A stretch of DNA of 64,000 nucleotides from Liolophura sinensis (lineage: Eukaryota > Mollusca > Polyplacophora > Chitonida > Chitonidae), in assembly GCF_032854445.1 (NCBI RefSeq), contig NC_088305.1, forward strand, positions 29,288,628 to 29,352,627, read 5' to 3'. A program made the translations under genes and the position numbers. Below, piece after piece: positions 1 through 11,331 of the stretch (its first letter is position 1; the number at the start of each line of letters is the position of its first letter). Below the pieces are notes generated by a model that saw only the letters and a program-made list of their open reading frames with translations, made no database searches and was not told the DNA's origin.

Positions 1-73
1 TTCTCAGCAATTATAACGTCTGTTCATGAATTAATATATATTCACCTATATATAGCCTCGTCGGCCAAACAAC

Positions 74-125
<52 letters not shown>

Positions 126-1050
126 AAACGGGGTGTGATATTACATCCGGGTCTTTCTGTAGCTATTTACAAAACCTATGACCCCCTTCAACTCACGCTT
201 TCAATTAAGCCATGCACAATGTATATTAAAACGCATGTAAATGGAAATAAAATTGAGAAACAGCGATACGTGTACGGAAAATAATTTACATTTTCCTCAG
301 AAATAATTATCTTCTTGGTGTAAAACAACCATATTCACATAAGTGCAGAATGCTTTTTTTAAATTTTTTATTTTTACCTACATATTTGTAATCAAGACAG
401 ACACATAGCCCCTATACACAGAATGAATAAGCTTATACTGTATAACCAGAGTAAGACATTTACATCTTCATGCATATCCATGATACATGAAGCTAAGGAG
501 TATTTCTTCCAATATACACGTGTCCAAACTTTTCAACAGAAAAGAAATAAACGGAAAGACCGGGTTTCCTTACACATGACAGTGCGCGAAATACACCATG
601 TGCCCCTCATATATAACTGCCCATTCCCATGCACCCCCACCCGCTGTAAGCCTAACCAATATAAAATCACCATTCGTGGTCTATAGGGATTTAAGGATTA
701 TACAAAGAGTAATGTCTACATACGAGTTAAAAAGTGCAAGAATGCAAGGATTTCTGCAAACATATACAATGACGCCAATATTGTAGCATACAAAATGCAA
801 ATCTGATGAACTTCCATGCACTGTATATATATTTATGGATAATGAGTGGAAAGTCATAGACGATGCGCAGCATGGAAGTCCATTATGCGAGTAACAAATA
901 AAGAATAAAGACGTTCCTGATACAAAATTTAACTTAAATCTCGTGCGCTTAGGGATGGGGGGGGGGGGGGGATTGGCTTTTGGGTATGGGGAGTTGCAAG
1001 GGGTACATATGGTTGGCTTACCTACGAGAAATTATGGGATTAATAAATAA
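1..1050. other. AT-rich non-coding DNA
   Basis: No reading frame here looks like a gene: the open frames are short and of low-complexity composition. The stretch holds a (TA)n run at about 76-122 and a poly-G run at about 957-971. Confidence 0.6.
74..122. repeat. (TA)n microsatellite
   Basis: Uninterrupted TA dinucleotides, directly visible. Confidence 0.95.
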
Positions 1051-1076
1051 ATTATATGTTGATCATAAATTCTTAT

Positions 1077-1269
1077 TTCTATTTGATTTATATTTTACGC
1101 CGTACTCAAGAATATTTCACTTATGCGACAGCGGCCAGCATTATGGCGGGAGGAAACCGGCAGAGCCCGAGGAAACCCACAACCATCCGCAGGTTGCTGG
1201 TAGACTTTCCAGCGTACGGACGACGGTATTGGTGAGAGGCGCCGCGCTGGCGTGCCACGGAGGCCCCTA
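1077..1269 (-). mobile_element. SINE, family 1, 5'-degraded copy
   Basis: Read on the minus strand this matches the other family-1 copies in the window: a tRNA-like remnant next to CACGGAGGC, then CAACCTGCGGATGGTTGTG, then the ACGGCGTAAAA 3' tail. Compared with the full copies at 40986 and 59787, part of the head is missing. No target-site duplication was seen. Confidence 0.8.
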
Positions 1270-1575
1270 AAGGCTTATATGCTTATAATATCTTTGGCAA
1301 AAGGCATATTAGATATATTATGTCAGTGGGGCAGTATAAAAGATCACTAATACGGAAGTACATATGGACTCATTAGATACGTATACTCGTGGGCAAGCGT
1401 ACACGGTCTGAAATCGTAGGTTTCACATCAGGGTTGAACCGTAGGTTCAACAGAATAGACACGTGAAAACAGAGCCTATGTCAGTTAGTTTACCAAATAT
1501 GCCATGGTTATGAATGTGGTTTCATATGTGGTAATGGCACATGTATATATATATAGGTGTCATACATATATAGAC

Positions 1576-1576
<1 letters not shown>

Positions 1577-1620
<44 letters not shown>
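1577..1620. repeat. (TA)n microsatellite
   Basis: Perfect TA repeat; shorter TA runs lie just upstream, from about 1541. Confidence 0.95.
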
Positions 1621-1622
<2 letters not shown>

Positions 1623-1740
1623 CATGATATATAGAAACAATTATTACTAATCGTGGTTTGAAATGAGTCAATCTTAGATCATCAGAAAGACGCTAATGAG
1701 GGTATAGCAGTCACATACTGACCGAATTCAGTACATCATA

Positions 1741-1742
<2 letters not shown>

Positions 1743-1805
<63 letters not shown>
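1743..1805. repeat. (TA)n microsatellite
   Basis: About 31 TA units without interruption, the longest TA run in the window. Confidence 0.95.
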
Positions 1806-1807
<2 letters not shown>

Positions 1808-2025
1808 ATGAATCTGATGGTATACACATATTGGTAGAGAACTCGTAAAAATGAAGAGTGAGGTCATCCTAGAGGAAAACAAACCCGACTTTCAAATAGG
1901 TTAGCTGGGATCTATGTTTAGCCCAGATGTAGGTTCATAGCGTACCCAGGCGTATATACCAACACACACACACACACAGCATATGGAACAGTTTACATAC
2001 TGAGTGTATATAGCATATACGTACA

Positions 2026-2240
2026 AGACGCTGATATTCCTCTCTGCTTGCGCCGAATACGATATTCCAAGCCGTAGCAGCGTCATCGGTGCCAAGTACA
2101 TTAATATAGTACGACGCGGCCCTGCCCAGGAGCGAGGCAGCAGGCATGACTGTGAGTAGCTTTGAGCCTTCTCTTGTTGGCTTGTCGACAGAGAGGCGCG
2201 TTTGTGAGGCAAGCTCGAAGAGTCGGCATCCACTCAGCAT
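2026..2240 (-). CDS. Possible first coding exon, unknown protein
   Basis: An ATG at 2240-2238 opens a frame of about 70 residues, starting MLSGCRLFELASQ and containing ASYYINVLGTDDAATAWN and FGASREEYQRL. It then meets a GTACGT donor-like site near 2025. Beyond that the frame runs into a CA repeat, which fits an intron better than coding sequence. The stretch is clearly richer in G+C and CpG than its AT-rich surroundings, as promoter-proximal first exons often are. I do not recognise the peptide. If real, later exons would lie to the left of the window. A chance open frame in CpG-rich DNA is the main alternative. Confidence 0.22.
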
Positions 2241-2249
2241 TAGCCCGTG

Positions 2250-4490
2250 CGGAGCGTGCGTTTAGAACGACTCAATCCTGACAGGGAAAACACTACCCCG
2301 TTACATGTAACCGACCGTGTTATGCAAATCTCTGATAATACCCCAACATGAATGCTGTAACCCGGAAATAAAAAGGGACTGGAGTTGATATAGTGTGTAC
2401 ATTAGCATTACGCAGTATCCAATAGCTGTAACACCATGATTGGCACGAGCAGTATATATGCATGCAGTACAAAGACAGCACGTTGGCTTGGTTTGCTCGA
2501 AGCGAGCAGATGTCGTGAAATCAGGCAGATCTAACAAACGGAACCGTATACTGTACCGATAGGATAACGGATACGTCATTCACTTAATGAGTAAATAGAC
2601 CCCAAGGCCTATACGGTAAAAACGACATGAAAGAAGCTAAGCCTAATTTGGATTCAAAACCAGGGCAGTACTGATGGCTTTCATCGAATTTCTACGGCGG
2701 CTCATCGGAACCAAAGAGGTACAAAGAAAGACGAGAGGATGCTATAGCTGGTTGCTTACCGTCCATGCTGGCGATGTGTCGTGTTCCTAGGCGGTAGCCA
2801 AGACTGACTGACAAGACTGGCTAAGACAGAGGGGAAGTGGTAGACAGCTGGGGGTAGAAAACAGCCTACAACTGCCTCCTCTATCCGCTGTCTACTCACT
2901 CGCCGACTCTCGCACAGAAATAGACAAGCAGCACGGACGGGACTTAATGAACACTGGGGTCGTAATCAGCCAGATTACTGTCTGTCTGTCCGTTTACCGC
3001 TTTCTCTTTGTAGAACAGCATTAGTCACTAGTATTTTGCCCTGTGTAGCTCCCAGCAAATTGCCCCAGGCAGGTCGTTTGCACCTGTCCCCTTTGGTTCC
3101 ACACACTCATTACAAAATGCAGGGGACCTGTGTAGGCCTATTTCTGATACGTATAATGCAAGTGGTGTTTTCGTTAACATAGCTATATTGCATAAAACTG
3201 TGGGGAATTTTGTCCCTCCACGTATAAATTTCAGATTTATGGGAAATCTATAATTTCGTTGAAATGCTACAAAATTCAAATTTAATTTGCTTTATGTACA
3301 CACTCTGTAGATTTACACGCCGTGAGTTTATATGCCTAGCTCTACCGGCTTGGCATTTTCGTAATTAGTTACAAACTAATTTATAACTTAAATGGCCTTG
3401 AATTACTCGTTGTGTATATTAATAGGCATAAACATGCATGTAATTTGCTTCAGTGATGGTCGAAAAGCGATAAAACGAACTCCACGAGCTGCAGATTAGC
3501 CTCACACCGATATGGTTACAAGTTCCGGTCCAGAGTATGATAGTGTAGTTTTCGCAAGCCGAATAATTGCTTTATTGTTCGAATGAGTTAACTAATTAAT
3601 TGAAACGATAATGCACAAGTTAAACAAAATAACCTGTGTATTGGTATTATATAGAACAGAGATTCAAAAAATTGACGGGCTTCACTGCACACGGCTTATA
3701 ATATATGCGGAAGTTTGTCGTTTCTCCCGTGTCGCGCTGGTTTTACCAAGCGAAAGAAAGGTGTAGTTTTACGAGGTTAGGTAAACCGCCATCGTAACAA
3801 CCATCGTAAATCGGCCTAAAATAACAGTTGATAATATCAAGTCAATATACGCAGTTCTTTTCTTTCAAAAACAACGAATTAAACAAACAACAAAAGTTCC
3901 GGAGACTAATCAACCTGCAGATGCTGGATTCGAACCCGCGATTTTCAGTATTAAAGTTTTCTTCGTCTACTGACTTAAATGACAGTTAAACTGTTTAACC
4001 TGTATATATTAATTTAAAATCATGCTTCAGAAGATAATTAATACATATATAGACAGAATTTAGAATACTATTGAAATTATTCAATATTGTGATCAACATG
4101 ATTCAAATACTGACTATATATAACCTTTCAGACCATACCACGTATGTCTAATCTGTATAGTATATATGTGAGCATAACTTCCATTTCATATAACCTACAG
4201 CAACTCCCCCACTTCCGTCATCTTGTCTTCTTCCCGGAAACTGCAGGTCTCAGATGGCGGGATTTTTGTGTTAAATATGACCCGGGCTGTAGATGTATGC
4301 CATGAATACTTCATACTATATGGTCTCCCGTGTGATAGTCATCTCTGCGAGTGGAAGCTAGAGATGGGAAATATATACTTTATTTAGTACACGAGTACTA
4401 GCCCACAATAAGAGCAGTGGCTGTAATATATTTAATCATAGTGGTCCAAGCCAAGCATCGCTCCAGGGGAATAGCCTTTACCTTTATAGT
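2250..4490. other. Non-coding stretch, no gene seen
   Basis: No recognisable domain or homologous pair of reading frames. A tRNA-like B-box sequence (GGATTCGAACCC, about 3927-3938) lies on the minus strand without a complete cloverleaf; it is probably an old SINE head. Confidence 0.5.
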
Positions 4491-4498
4491 TAAGCTGT

Positions 4499-4690
4499 CT
4501 GCAGATCAGTAAGTAAGGCGCACGACTCCTAACCATGCATAGGTTCGGTTCCGGCTTGGGACAGAGAATTTGTAGATTCACTCCCCAGGGATAGTATTTA
4601 TCAAGAATTAAAGTCTAGAATTACAAATGTTTTAAATGCCAAACTGGCTGATGCCGGGCTCTCTGGTTTCCCCCATAAATAAATAAGTAA
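4499..4690 (+). mobile_element. SINE, family 3, decayed copy
   Basis: A tRNA-like head with a B-box-like GGTTCGGTTCC is followed by GTAGATTCACTCCC. The same order (B box, then a GTAGATTC-type stretch) appears on the minus strand near 37320-37400 and 46560-46700, which defines a third SINE-like family in the window. The copy is divergent, with no target-site duplication seen. Confidence 0.45.
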
Positions 4691-4908
4691 AAAGATCTTG
4701 ATTGTAATAGTATTTCTAACCAAACATCAAGCTTAAGTCCAAGTGTAGCCTTGTCCACGAATCGAAAACCAATCCTGCATGCAATAAATCTAACGTACTA
4801 CCATAATGGCCTTTTCCGGCTTCCATACTCTTCACATGTCTCTATACACCGACATCTCGATGATCGTAGGTGCCTTCGACACTAGCGCAGCACTATATGA
4901 CTGGAATG

Positions 4909-5083
4909 TCTGGCCATGCAGTGCGGGTGCTGTGTGTTCAAGTCCAGCTCTCGCTGGCTTCCTTTGCGGCGTACGTGGGAAGGGCTGTCAGCAACCTCTG
5001 GATGGATGTGGGTTCACCCAGGCTCTGTCCGGTTTTCTCCCACCATAATGCTGACTATAATCGTGTATAAGTGAATATTCTTA
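4909..5083 (+). mobile_element. SINE, family 1, 5'-decayed copy
   Basis: Contains the family-1 landmarks in order: GTGTTCAAGTCCAGCTC, GTACGTGGGAAGG, CAGCAACCT, CTCCCACCATAATGCTG and the GTATAAGTGAATATTCTT tail. The head is degraded and the final CGGCGTAAAAC is lost. Confidence 0.8.
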
Positions 5084-5189
5084 TCTGCATGCAATAAATA
5101 AAACGCTTTTGAGAATGCTGCTCTGGTAATATGGTAATCCCGTAATGACCTTTTCCGCCTTCCATACACCTATCGTGTCGCTTTATTTA

Positions 5190-5262
5190 TTATTTGTGAT
5201 TATTTACCTGGGACGTTCTTATTGGTTGACGGCTGATACACGAATGTCTGTTTCGACGCATA
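5190..5262 (+). repeat. Dispersed repeat R1, short copy
   Basis: The segment with CGTTCTTATTGGTTGACGGC and CGAATGTCTGTTTCGA matches the 3' part of the longer copies at 8957-9212 and 21400-21715. All three are in the same orientation. Confidence 0.75.
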
Positions 5263-5304
5263 GATTATATGTAGACAAATATACAAACAAATAAATGTGA
5301 TGGT

Positions 5305-5380
5305 AGGGGATCTACCCACTTTCCTTCCACTATAATGTTGGCTGACGTCGTATAAGAGAAATGGAACAAAACACCAATCG
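5305..5380 (+). mobile_element. SINE, family 1, 3' fragment
   Basis: Only the 3' third is present: CTTCCACTATAATGTTGGC, GTCGTATAAG and AAAACACCAATC. Confidence 0.6.
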
Positions 5381-5708
5381 AATGAGTACATACATAAACA
5401 AAAATAAATAAATATGATCGCATATCTCTGCATTGACAATTCTGACAGCATGGTCAGAAGGAGCAGTTCGGAACTATGAATGTAGATAACGCAGTTAGCG
5501 TCAGCTGCTACTGACATCTCATCAATCACAACAATAGCAGTAATGAATCTCTCTTCTGTACACTGAATGGTTAATTCAAGTTATACGTATACGTAAAGAA
5601 CAAACCATGTGTGATAGACAAGGAAGAGGGCAGCTTGCAAAAACAGCCATTCCCGGGGTATACATGTAGATATAATAATCATTACCAAGTGTTGTTCAAG
5701 TTCCCCTA

Positions 5709-6687
5709 TTCACAGAGACCATGAATAATGCCACAGGAGTGTCCTGGTATACCATGGATAAACACACGAGTGTGCTGGTATACGATGGATAAACACACGA
5801 GTGTGCTGGTATACGATGGATAAACACACGAGTGTGCTGGTATACGATGGATAAACACACGAGTGTCCTGGTATACCATGGATAAACACACGAGTGTCCT
5901 GGTATACCATGGATAAACACACGAGTGTGCTGGTATACGATGGATAAACACACGAGTGTCCTGGTATACCATGGATAAACACACGAGTGTCCTGGTATAC
6001 CATGGATAAACACACGAGTGTCCTGGTATACCATGGATAAACACACGAGTGTCCTGGTATACCATGAATAATGCCACACGAGTGTCCTGGTATACCATGG
6101 ATAAACACACGAGTGTCCTGGTAAACCATGGATAAACAAATGGAGTGTCCTGGTATACCATGGATAAACACACGAGTGCCCTGGTAAACCATGGATAAAC
6201 ACACGAGTGTCCTGGTATACCATGGATAAACACACGAGTGTCCTGGTAAACCATGGATAAACACACGAGTGTCCTGGTATACCATGGATAAACACACGAG
6301 TGTCCTGGTATACCATGGATAAACACACGAGTGTCCTGGTATACCATGGATAAACACACGAGTGTCCTGGTATACCATGGATAAACACACGAGTGTCCTG
6401 GTATACCATGGATAAACACACGAGTGCCCTGGTGTACCATGAATAATGCCACATGAGTGTCCTGGTATACCATGGATAAACACATGAGTGTCCTGGTATA
6501 CCATGGATAAACACACGAGTGTCCTGGTATACCATGGATAAACACACGAGTGTCCTGGTATACCATGGATAAACACACGAGTGTCCTGGTATACCATGGA
6601 TAAACACACGAGTGTCCTGGTATACCATGAATAATGCCACACAAGTGTCCTGGTATACCATGGATAAACACACGAGTGTCCTGGTAT
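5709..6687. repeat. 31-bp minisatellite, about 31 copies
   Basis: Tandem copies of a 31-bp unit containing CCATGGATAAACACACGAG and TGTCCTGGTATA. Successive CCATG starts at 5876 and 5907 give the period directly. A minority variant replaces GGATAAACACACGAG with a GAATAATGCCACACGAG-type sequence (near 5718, 6063, 6430 and 6628). A second variant, with GTGCTGGTATACGATGG, is concentrated in the first 250 bp. Because 31 is not a multiple of three and the unit has no minus-strand stop in any frame, three overlapping minus-strand frames stay open for over 300 codons each. These are a by-product of the repeat, not three genes. Confidence 0.97.
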
Positions 6688-6689
6688 TC

Positions 6690-7050
6690 ACTAAAGGATG
6701 TATTATTATATAGTCAGATGTTTACCGTTTGAGATGCTGTGTGTCATCTGCAGATACGGGCGGGGGATATTAATTTGTAATGGCGTTTCCCCATCCAAGT
6801 TGAATGATGCACGCCAATAACGGAACGCTGAATAAATTATTTTCCCAAGAGAACTAAGCCTTTACACAGCTGTCGTAAAGAACACCGATGGTATAAGGAT
6901 ACACGCGTGGACAGTAAAGAGGGGGAATGTTAACACATTGAAAATGCTAGACAATTGAAAATTGAAAATTGACAAATTACGCATGTTCAAACAACGATAG
7001 ATAACATTTCAAGACATGCTTGGGTACACCGTTAAGTACACATTTTAGGT
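6690..7050. other. Non-coding flank of the LINE fragment
   Basis: No gene seen. It contains a short AATTGAAA repeat near 6955-6972, which could be the 3' untranslated tail of the retroelement on the minus strand that ends at 7052. Confidence 0.4.
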
Positions 7051-7051
7051 G

Positions 7052-8262
7052 TTAGAATCTGTAGCAGCGAGTGAGAAAATTGGCAACAGTCTGAAAAACT
7101 TTGTTGTGATTTCTCACCGGTTTTAAAACCGTGCCTTCTGACGGGTTCCTAACACCCACACGAGTTAATTCTGCGTAAAATACGCGCCTGGCGTCATTAT
7201 AATGTCTACAACGAAAAAGAACATGCGCAACAGTATCTTCTACAAAACATTCCTCACAATGACCCGTGTAATGGAGATTGATTTTATGCAAATAGCTGTT
7301 TGTTTTAATGTGACCAGAGAAGAGTCTAAATACGAGTATTTCGTCACAGCGACAGTTGAGAGAGAGATTGAAGCTTACAGAGATTTGAGGGTTGTGAGAG
7401 TAAAAGAATCTTCCTGTAACATTAGTTATCCCATTCATGTTGCCATACTGGTATAAATTTCGGTTTGACATAACTAATAGCTTCTTGTACAGACAACAGG
7501 ATGGTGTGGGATATATTGGGTAGATCAAGGGCCTTTTTGGCCAGTTTGTCGGCCAACTCATTTCCGTCAACACCAGTGTGGGCCGGCACCCATTCAAACG
7601 CCACAGATACACCTTGATAGCCCAATATAGTACAGATATACAGTATTTCATACACAAGCGCTGCCGACTTATTCCAAATAAAGTTACCAAGTCCCTGTTA
7701 AAGAACTTAAGGAGTCTGTGAAAATAACAGCCCTAATCGGTCTTAACTCGAGTAGATAGTTAAGAGCACTCAAGATTGCGGAAAGCTCTGCCGTGAACAC
7801 GGAAACATAACCTGACAAGCGGAAAGATTTTTCATACCTCATTTCTGAAATACATACTGATGCGCCCACTTTGTTAGTGTCGGGGCATTTGGAAGCGTCG
7901 GTAAATACTTGTATGTACTCGTTCCAGCTTGATTTAATATGGTCCTTGACACATAACAACGATACATTACTGTTATCCGTCTTTTTGACTTTAGAATGTA
8001 ATTCCACAGAGACAAATGGGTTCGATAACTTCCAGGGAGGAAAATGAGGAACACAACCAGGCTGAATAGAAATATCCCTGGCCTGAAAGAAGTCAGAAAT
8101 TTCGGTAGACCGGAAATTAAATGGCAAGGCTTTCTTACTGTCTTTACTATATAACTGATCATAATATGAGGGTTTAAGTACAGACGTTGCAGAATTATTA
8201 ATGGCAGACTTTAGCCTGAAAGTAAACTGCAGATACTGGGAAGGGCTCTCGTATTTATATTC
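7052..8262 (-). pseudogene. Non-LTR retrotransposon 3' fragment with RNase H
   Basis: On the minus strand three frames together encode the end of a LINE polyprotein. From about 8262 there is a stretch typical of the RT/RNase H connection (PSQYLQFTFRLKSA). Next come RNase H motifs: QVFTDASK (first Asp), VFTAELSAIL (Glu) and IFTDSLSSL (second Asp). A frameshift near 7700 leads to WVPAHTGVDGNELADKLAKK, the conserved last RNase H block. A second frameshift near 7430 leads to HIKTNSYLHKI and a Cys/His cluster (CEECFVEDTVAHVLFRCRHY) common at the end of such elements. The 5' part, including the polymerase domain, is absent. Family knowledge places RNase H-bearing LINEs in the I/Jockey/R1 group; I cannot assign the clade. 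The copy is dead because of frameshifts and truncation. Confidence 0.85.
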
Positions 8263-8269
8263 AAAGGCC

Positions 8270-8950
8270 TATGGTCACGTGACCTAAGTTAACCAATCAT
8301 GACATAGCTTGACCGATCGGCTAGATATAGAGAACTAATTTCCCAGACAAAAATGCAGGAAACTGTAACTATAGACTTGTATACAACAAGAGCTTTTGTG
8401 CTTATGTGAGACCCTTTTTCTTGAAGTTTAAAAAGCACCAAATATTTACATTGAATAAGATAAACTGACAAAAAGCTCTCAAGGGATCGAACAGGTTGGG
8501 GTATTATCCCCAATTCCACATCACGCAGTGTCAAGTGCAGACCATAGTAAGAATTCTTTCGATCAGCATGACCAAAGCGTTTTTGGTACTTAACAGTATA
8601 TTCTGAGGAGCATTATTCACAAACTAACAAAATTCCGTATTATATTATTCGTCATATTATGTGTTGTTACACACAGTACTATGTCTTACAATATGTATCG
8701 ATAAAGGGTCAGATTTAAAATTCAAAACACGCCACTTTTTGTGATGTAGGATAACCGAGATGTCGCAGTTTAAAGTATGCAAAAACACTCACGTGAGGAA
8801 AATTGAACGGGCCGCTATGCTCTCAGTTTGAACCGGTCAAAGGCGAGATATTTCTACCACCCTGAAAGGCATCTGTTCTGATGTGACGTCATCCGTTCCT
8901 AGTTCACCATTTTTTCAAGTAAAAGTAGCATTAAGCCAGCTGTTCCCACG
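8270..8950. other. Non-coding stretch between repeats
   Basis: Nothing supportable as a gene. Short open frames have no recognisable domains. Confidence 0.4.
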
Positions 8951-8956
8951 TTGGAT

Positions 8957-9212
8957 ATATGAACAGTTGCAATAAAAGCGAAACTGAGGTATTTTGTTAT
9001 CTTGCGTCTTTCCTGCATCACTGAAAACTGTTGACCGCTTCTATTTGTATGATTCGCTCCTATTTATGTACTTTTATATACTTTTTTAGTTCTTGGGTAA
9101 TTTCCGTTAAACGTCGTTTAGGGAATTGACCTTACGATTATTGACCCGGAACGTTCTTATTGGTTGACGGCTGGTATACGAATGTCTGTTTCGATACATA
9201 GATTTCTTCTGA
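8957..9212 (+). repeat. Dispersed repeat R1
   Basis: Alignable by eye with 21400-21715. Shared landmarks in order are ATATGAACAGTTGCAAT, TATTTTGTTATC or TACATTTTGTTATC, GTCTTTCC, AAACTGTTG, GATTCGCTCC or GATTCTCTCC, TTGACCTTACGATTATTGAC, CTTATTGGTTGACG and ATACGAATGTCTGT. The 21.4-kb copy lies directly downstream of a reverse-transcriptase fragment, so R1 may be the 3' untranslated region of that element. Confidence 0.8.
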
Positions 9213-9658
9213 TTACGAGAGAATTAAAGCCATTTAATTTCAACGAGAAAGTTTTAGTGGAATACGTCTGGAGTTATTTACCAATGTCCCAAACAGGAGG
9301 CCACAATGCGTGGCCTTCCGTTGTAATAATAAGAGAAACCTAGATCTGAGATCTGTTTTATTCTTCCCAGCTCGGCTTTCAGAAATACAGATCTGTACTC
9401 TTTCATTCACTAACCTCGAACTCCAGTATGCTGTCCTCAACATGCCAAAGCTGTGCGATACAAAAACATGTTTTCTGTAATCCTTCAGTAATTCTTACTT
9501 CACATCACATAGTTATTTGTGAATAATAAAAACCATAACGTCACAGTTAACACAAACGTATCTGTTACATCGACAGCAAGCCAAACTTCGCTAACCACCA
9601 TTTTCAGTTAGAGTCGACCGCACTCGGCATCGTCTGGAAGAAGATAATCTCGTGGAAT

Positions 9659-9703
9659 GGTTTCATTGAAACCAATAAGATGTACACCATGTACATCTTA
9701 TTG
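9659..9703. repeat. Two adjacent perfect small hairpins
   Basis: GGTTTCA-T-TGAAACC is followed directly by a 14-bp perfect stem (CAATAAGATGTACA and its exact complement) around a CCA loop at 9687-9689. It could be the remnant of a small inverted-repeat element; no function can be assigned. Confidence 0.6.
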
Positions 9704-9750
9704 ATTGATAAATTGTTTGGGGATCTTAACTTTAACTTTTGTGTTAGAGC

Positions 9751-9828
9751 TACCACATTGATGAGAGGTTCCTGGGTCATTGCGTCGCACTGGTGTGCTA
9801 ACTCTCTCGGCCACGGAAGCCCCCTAAT
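9751..9828 (-). mobile_element. SINE, family 1, head fragment
   Basis: Minus-strand tRNA-like head: GGGGGCTTCCGTGGCC, AGCACACCAG and GACCCAGGAACCTCTCATC match the first 70 bp of the full copy at 59787. Confidence 0.7.
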
Positions 9829-10481
9829 GTCATTTTAGGCGACAGGGAAATCTGTCCCCTCAAATAACTTCCAGTTATTTATTTATTTTTCAGAATTTTC
9901 GTTGTTTCGTAAAAAAAAAACTATTAAAGTAGGGTAAAATGTGCATGATGACCCTTTCAGACCGAGTCTAGATGAGAAGTTATCCTTGTCAACAGAAAAT
10001 TTTGGAAACATCTCTTTTCTGTGAAATCATCTCATGAACTACCGGTGCCTACGAATCATTGTAGTGTAAGTATTAATGGATTTTTAAGTACCGGTACCCA
10101 TAACAATGTGACAAACCTTTCAAGAATATGGTGTCAAAATAATATGGGGGTAGGGGTGGGGGGGGGGGGGGGAGGTGGAATTTCTTGGTAAGGAAAAATG
10201 TAAAAAAAAAATTTCTGCACACAGTTCTTTGTTGTCTTTCCTGTGAGACACACCTTATGTTTGATTTTATGTAGGACTACACTTTAAAGAGACACGTATA
10301 AATACTAAAACCATAACTTCAAATATCAGAGTAATCTCAGTGTGATGGCCGAGTGCATGGAGTGTTCAAATCCTATCCACCCTATGTCAATACATATCGG
10401 ATGGGCCAATAAAAAGGGTAAATCTGTTAATTTCACTATTTCTGAAAATGATTTAATCGTTAGGCTTTATTCTATTACGGA

Positions 10482-10580
10482 CAAGATGGCATATTTCACC
10501 GGTTACGTGTGATCATTTGCCAGCTATCACACTGTCGTTGCTACTCTGGTTTTTCTGTTTATGCTGTACGTCTTAATTTT
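10482..10580 (+). repeat. Local duplication, copy 1
   Basis: Shares TTCACCGGTT, CGTGTGA, ATCACACTG or ACCACACTG, and TATGCTGTACGTC with 10853-10953, in the same order and strand and about 371 bp apart. Confidence 0.7.
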
Positions 10581-10852
10581 ATTGTATTCCTGCATAAGCT
10601 AGAACTTTGCGGGTGGTCTAAGCATCCCTGAGGCCTGGTTCCTTTTGAATTGTTTTAACGTGATCGCATGTTAAATGTGATGACAACTCAGCATTTTGAG
10701 TAATTCGAGACCACTGACGTCTAATAAATTGCAATTAACATCGCTGCATTTTGCTTTTATGTAATTCCATTTCAGCTATGGTGCTAACGGGCGTGTAATT
10801 TGCTACTATTTATGCATTACATGAACAGTTAGAATAAAACCCTTAGTTAAAT

Positions 10853-10953
10853 TGACAGAGGGCGTAATTCACCGGTTTCGTGTGACCGTTTGTCAGATAC
10901 CACACTGCCGTCGCTGCTGTGTTTTTTCGCTCTATGCTGTACGTCAAAATTAA
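10853..10953 (+). repeat. Local duplication, copy 2
   Basis: Second copy of the segment at 10482-10580, with scattered substitutions. A 112-codon minus-strand open frame that crosses it has no recognisable domain and is not called as a gene. Confidence 0.7.
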
Positions 10954-11331
10954 ATTTGCTTTTTCATATACGTCACTCAATGCTATTGGATACGTTTGAT
11001 AGACGTTTAGACTTTTAATTGAGTCAAAAATGGCTGTGCGGGACCAATCAAGGGTCCATGGGGTAAAGTTGCTGTCTGCACGCGAAAAACATGGCGAATA
11101 CGGTCCAAGGCGGTCCGCCAATTTTTCGTCTTTAATACCTGAGTAAGCTACACCCTTTTTCACACAAATGAGGATCTTCATGGTATTAACAAATGCAAGA
11201 TTACTAAGTGACAGGATACGAAGTATTTAAGACATGAACGCTCTTGAGTGGCCATGAATGGGTGTTTGCATGATTTCGCTATAAGTTATAAAACTTGCTG
11301 ACCCAACTCCTACCTAAGGTTTGAAAATCCT

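Noticed and set aside
5696-6691. Three overlapping minus-strand frames of 310-331 codons
   Set aside because: They are the three phases of a 31-bp minisatellite without minus-strand stops; not genes.
10843-11181. 112-codon minus-strand frame
   Set aside because: Overlaps a locally duplicated non-coding segment and shows no domain.
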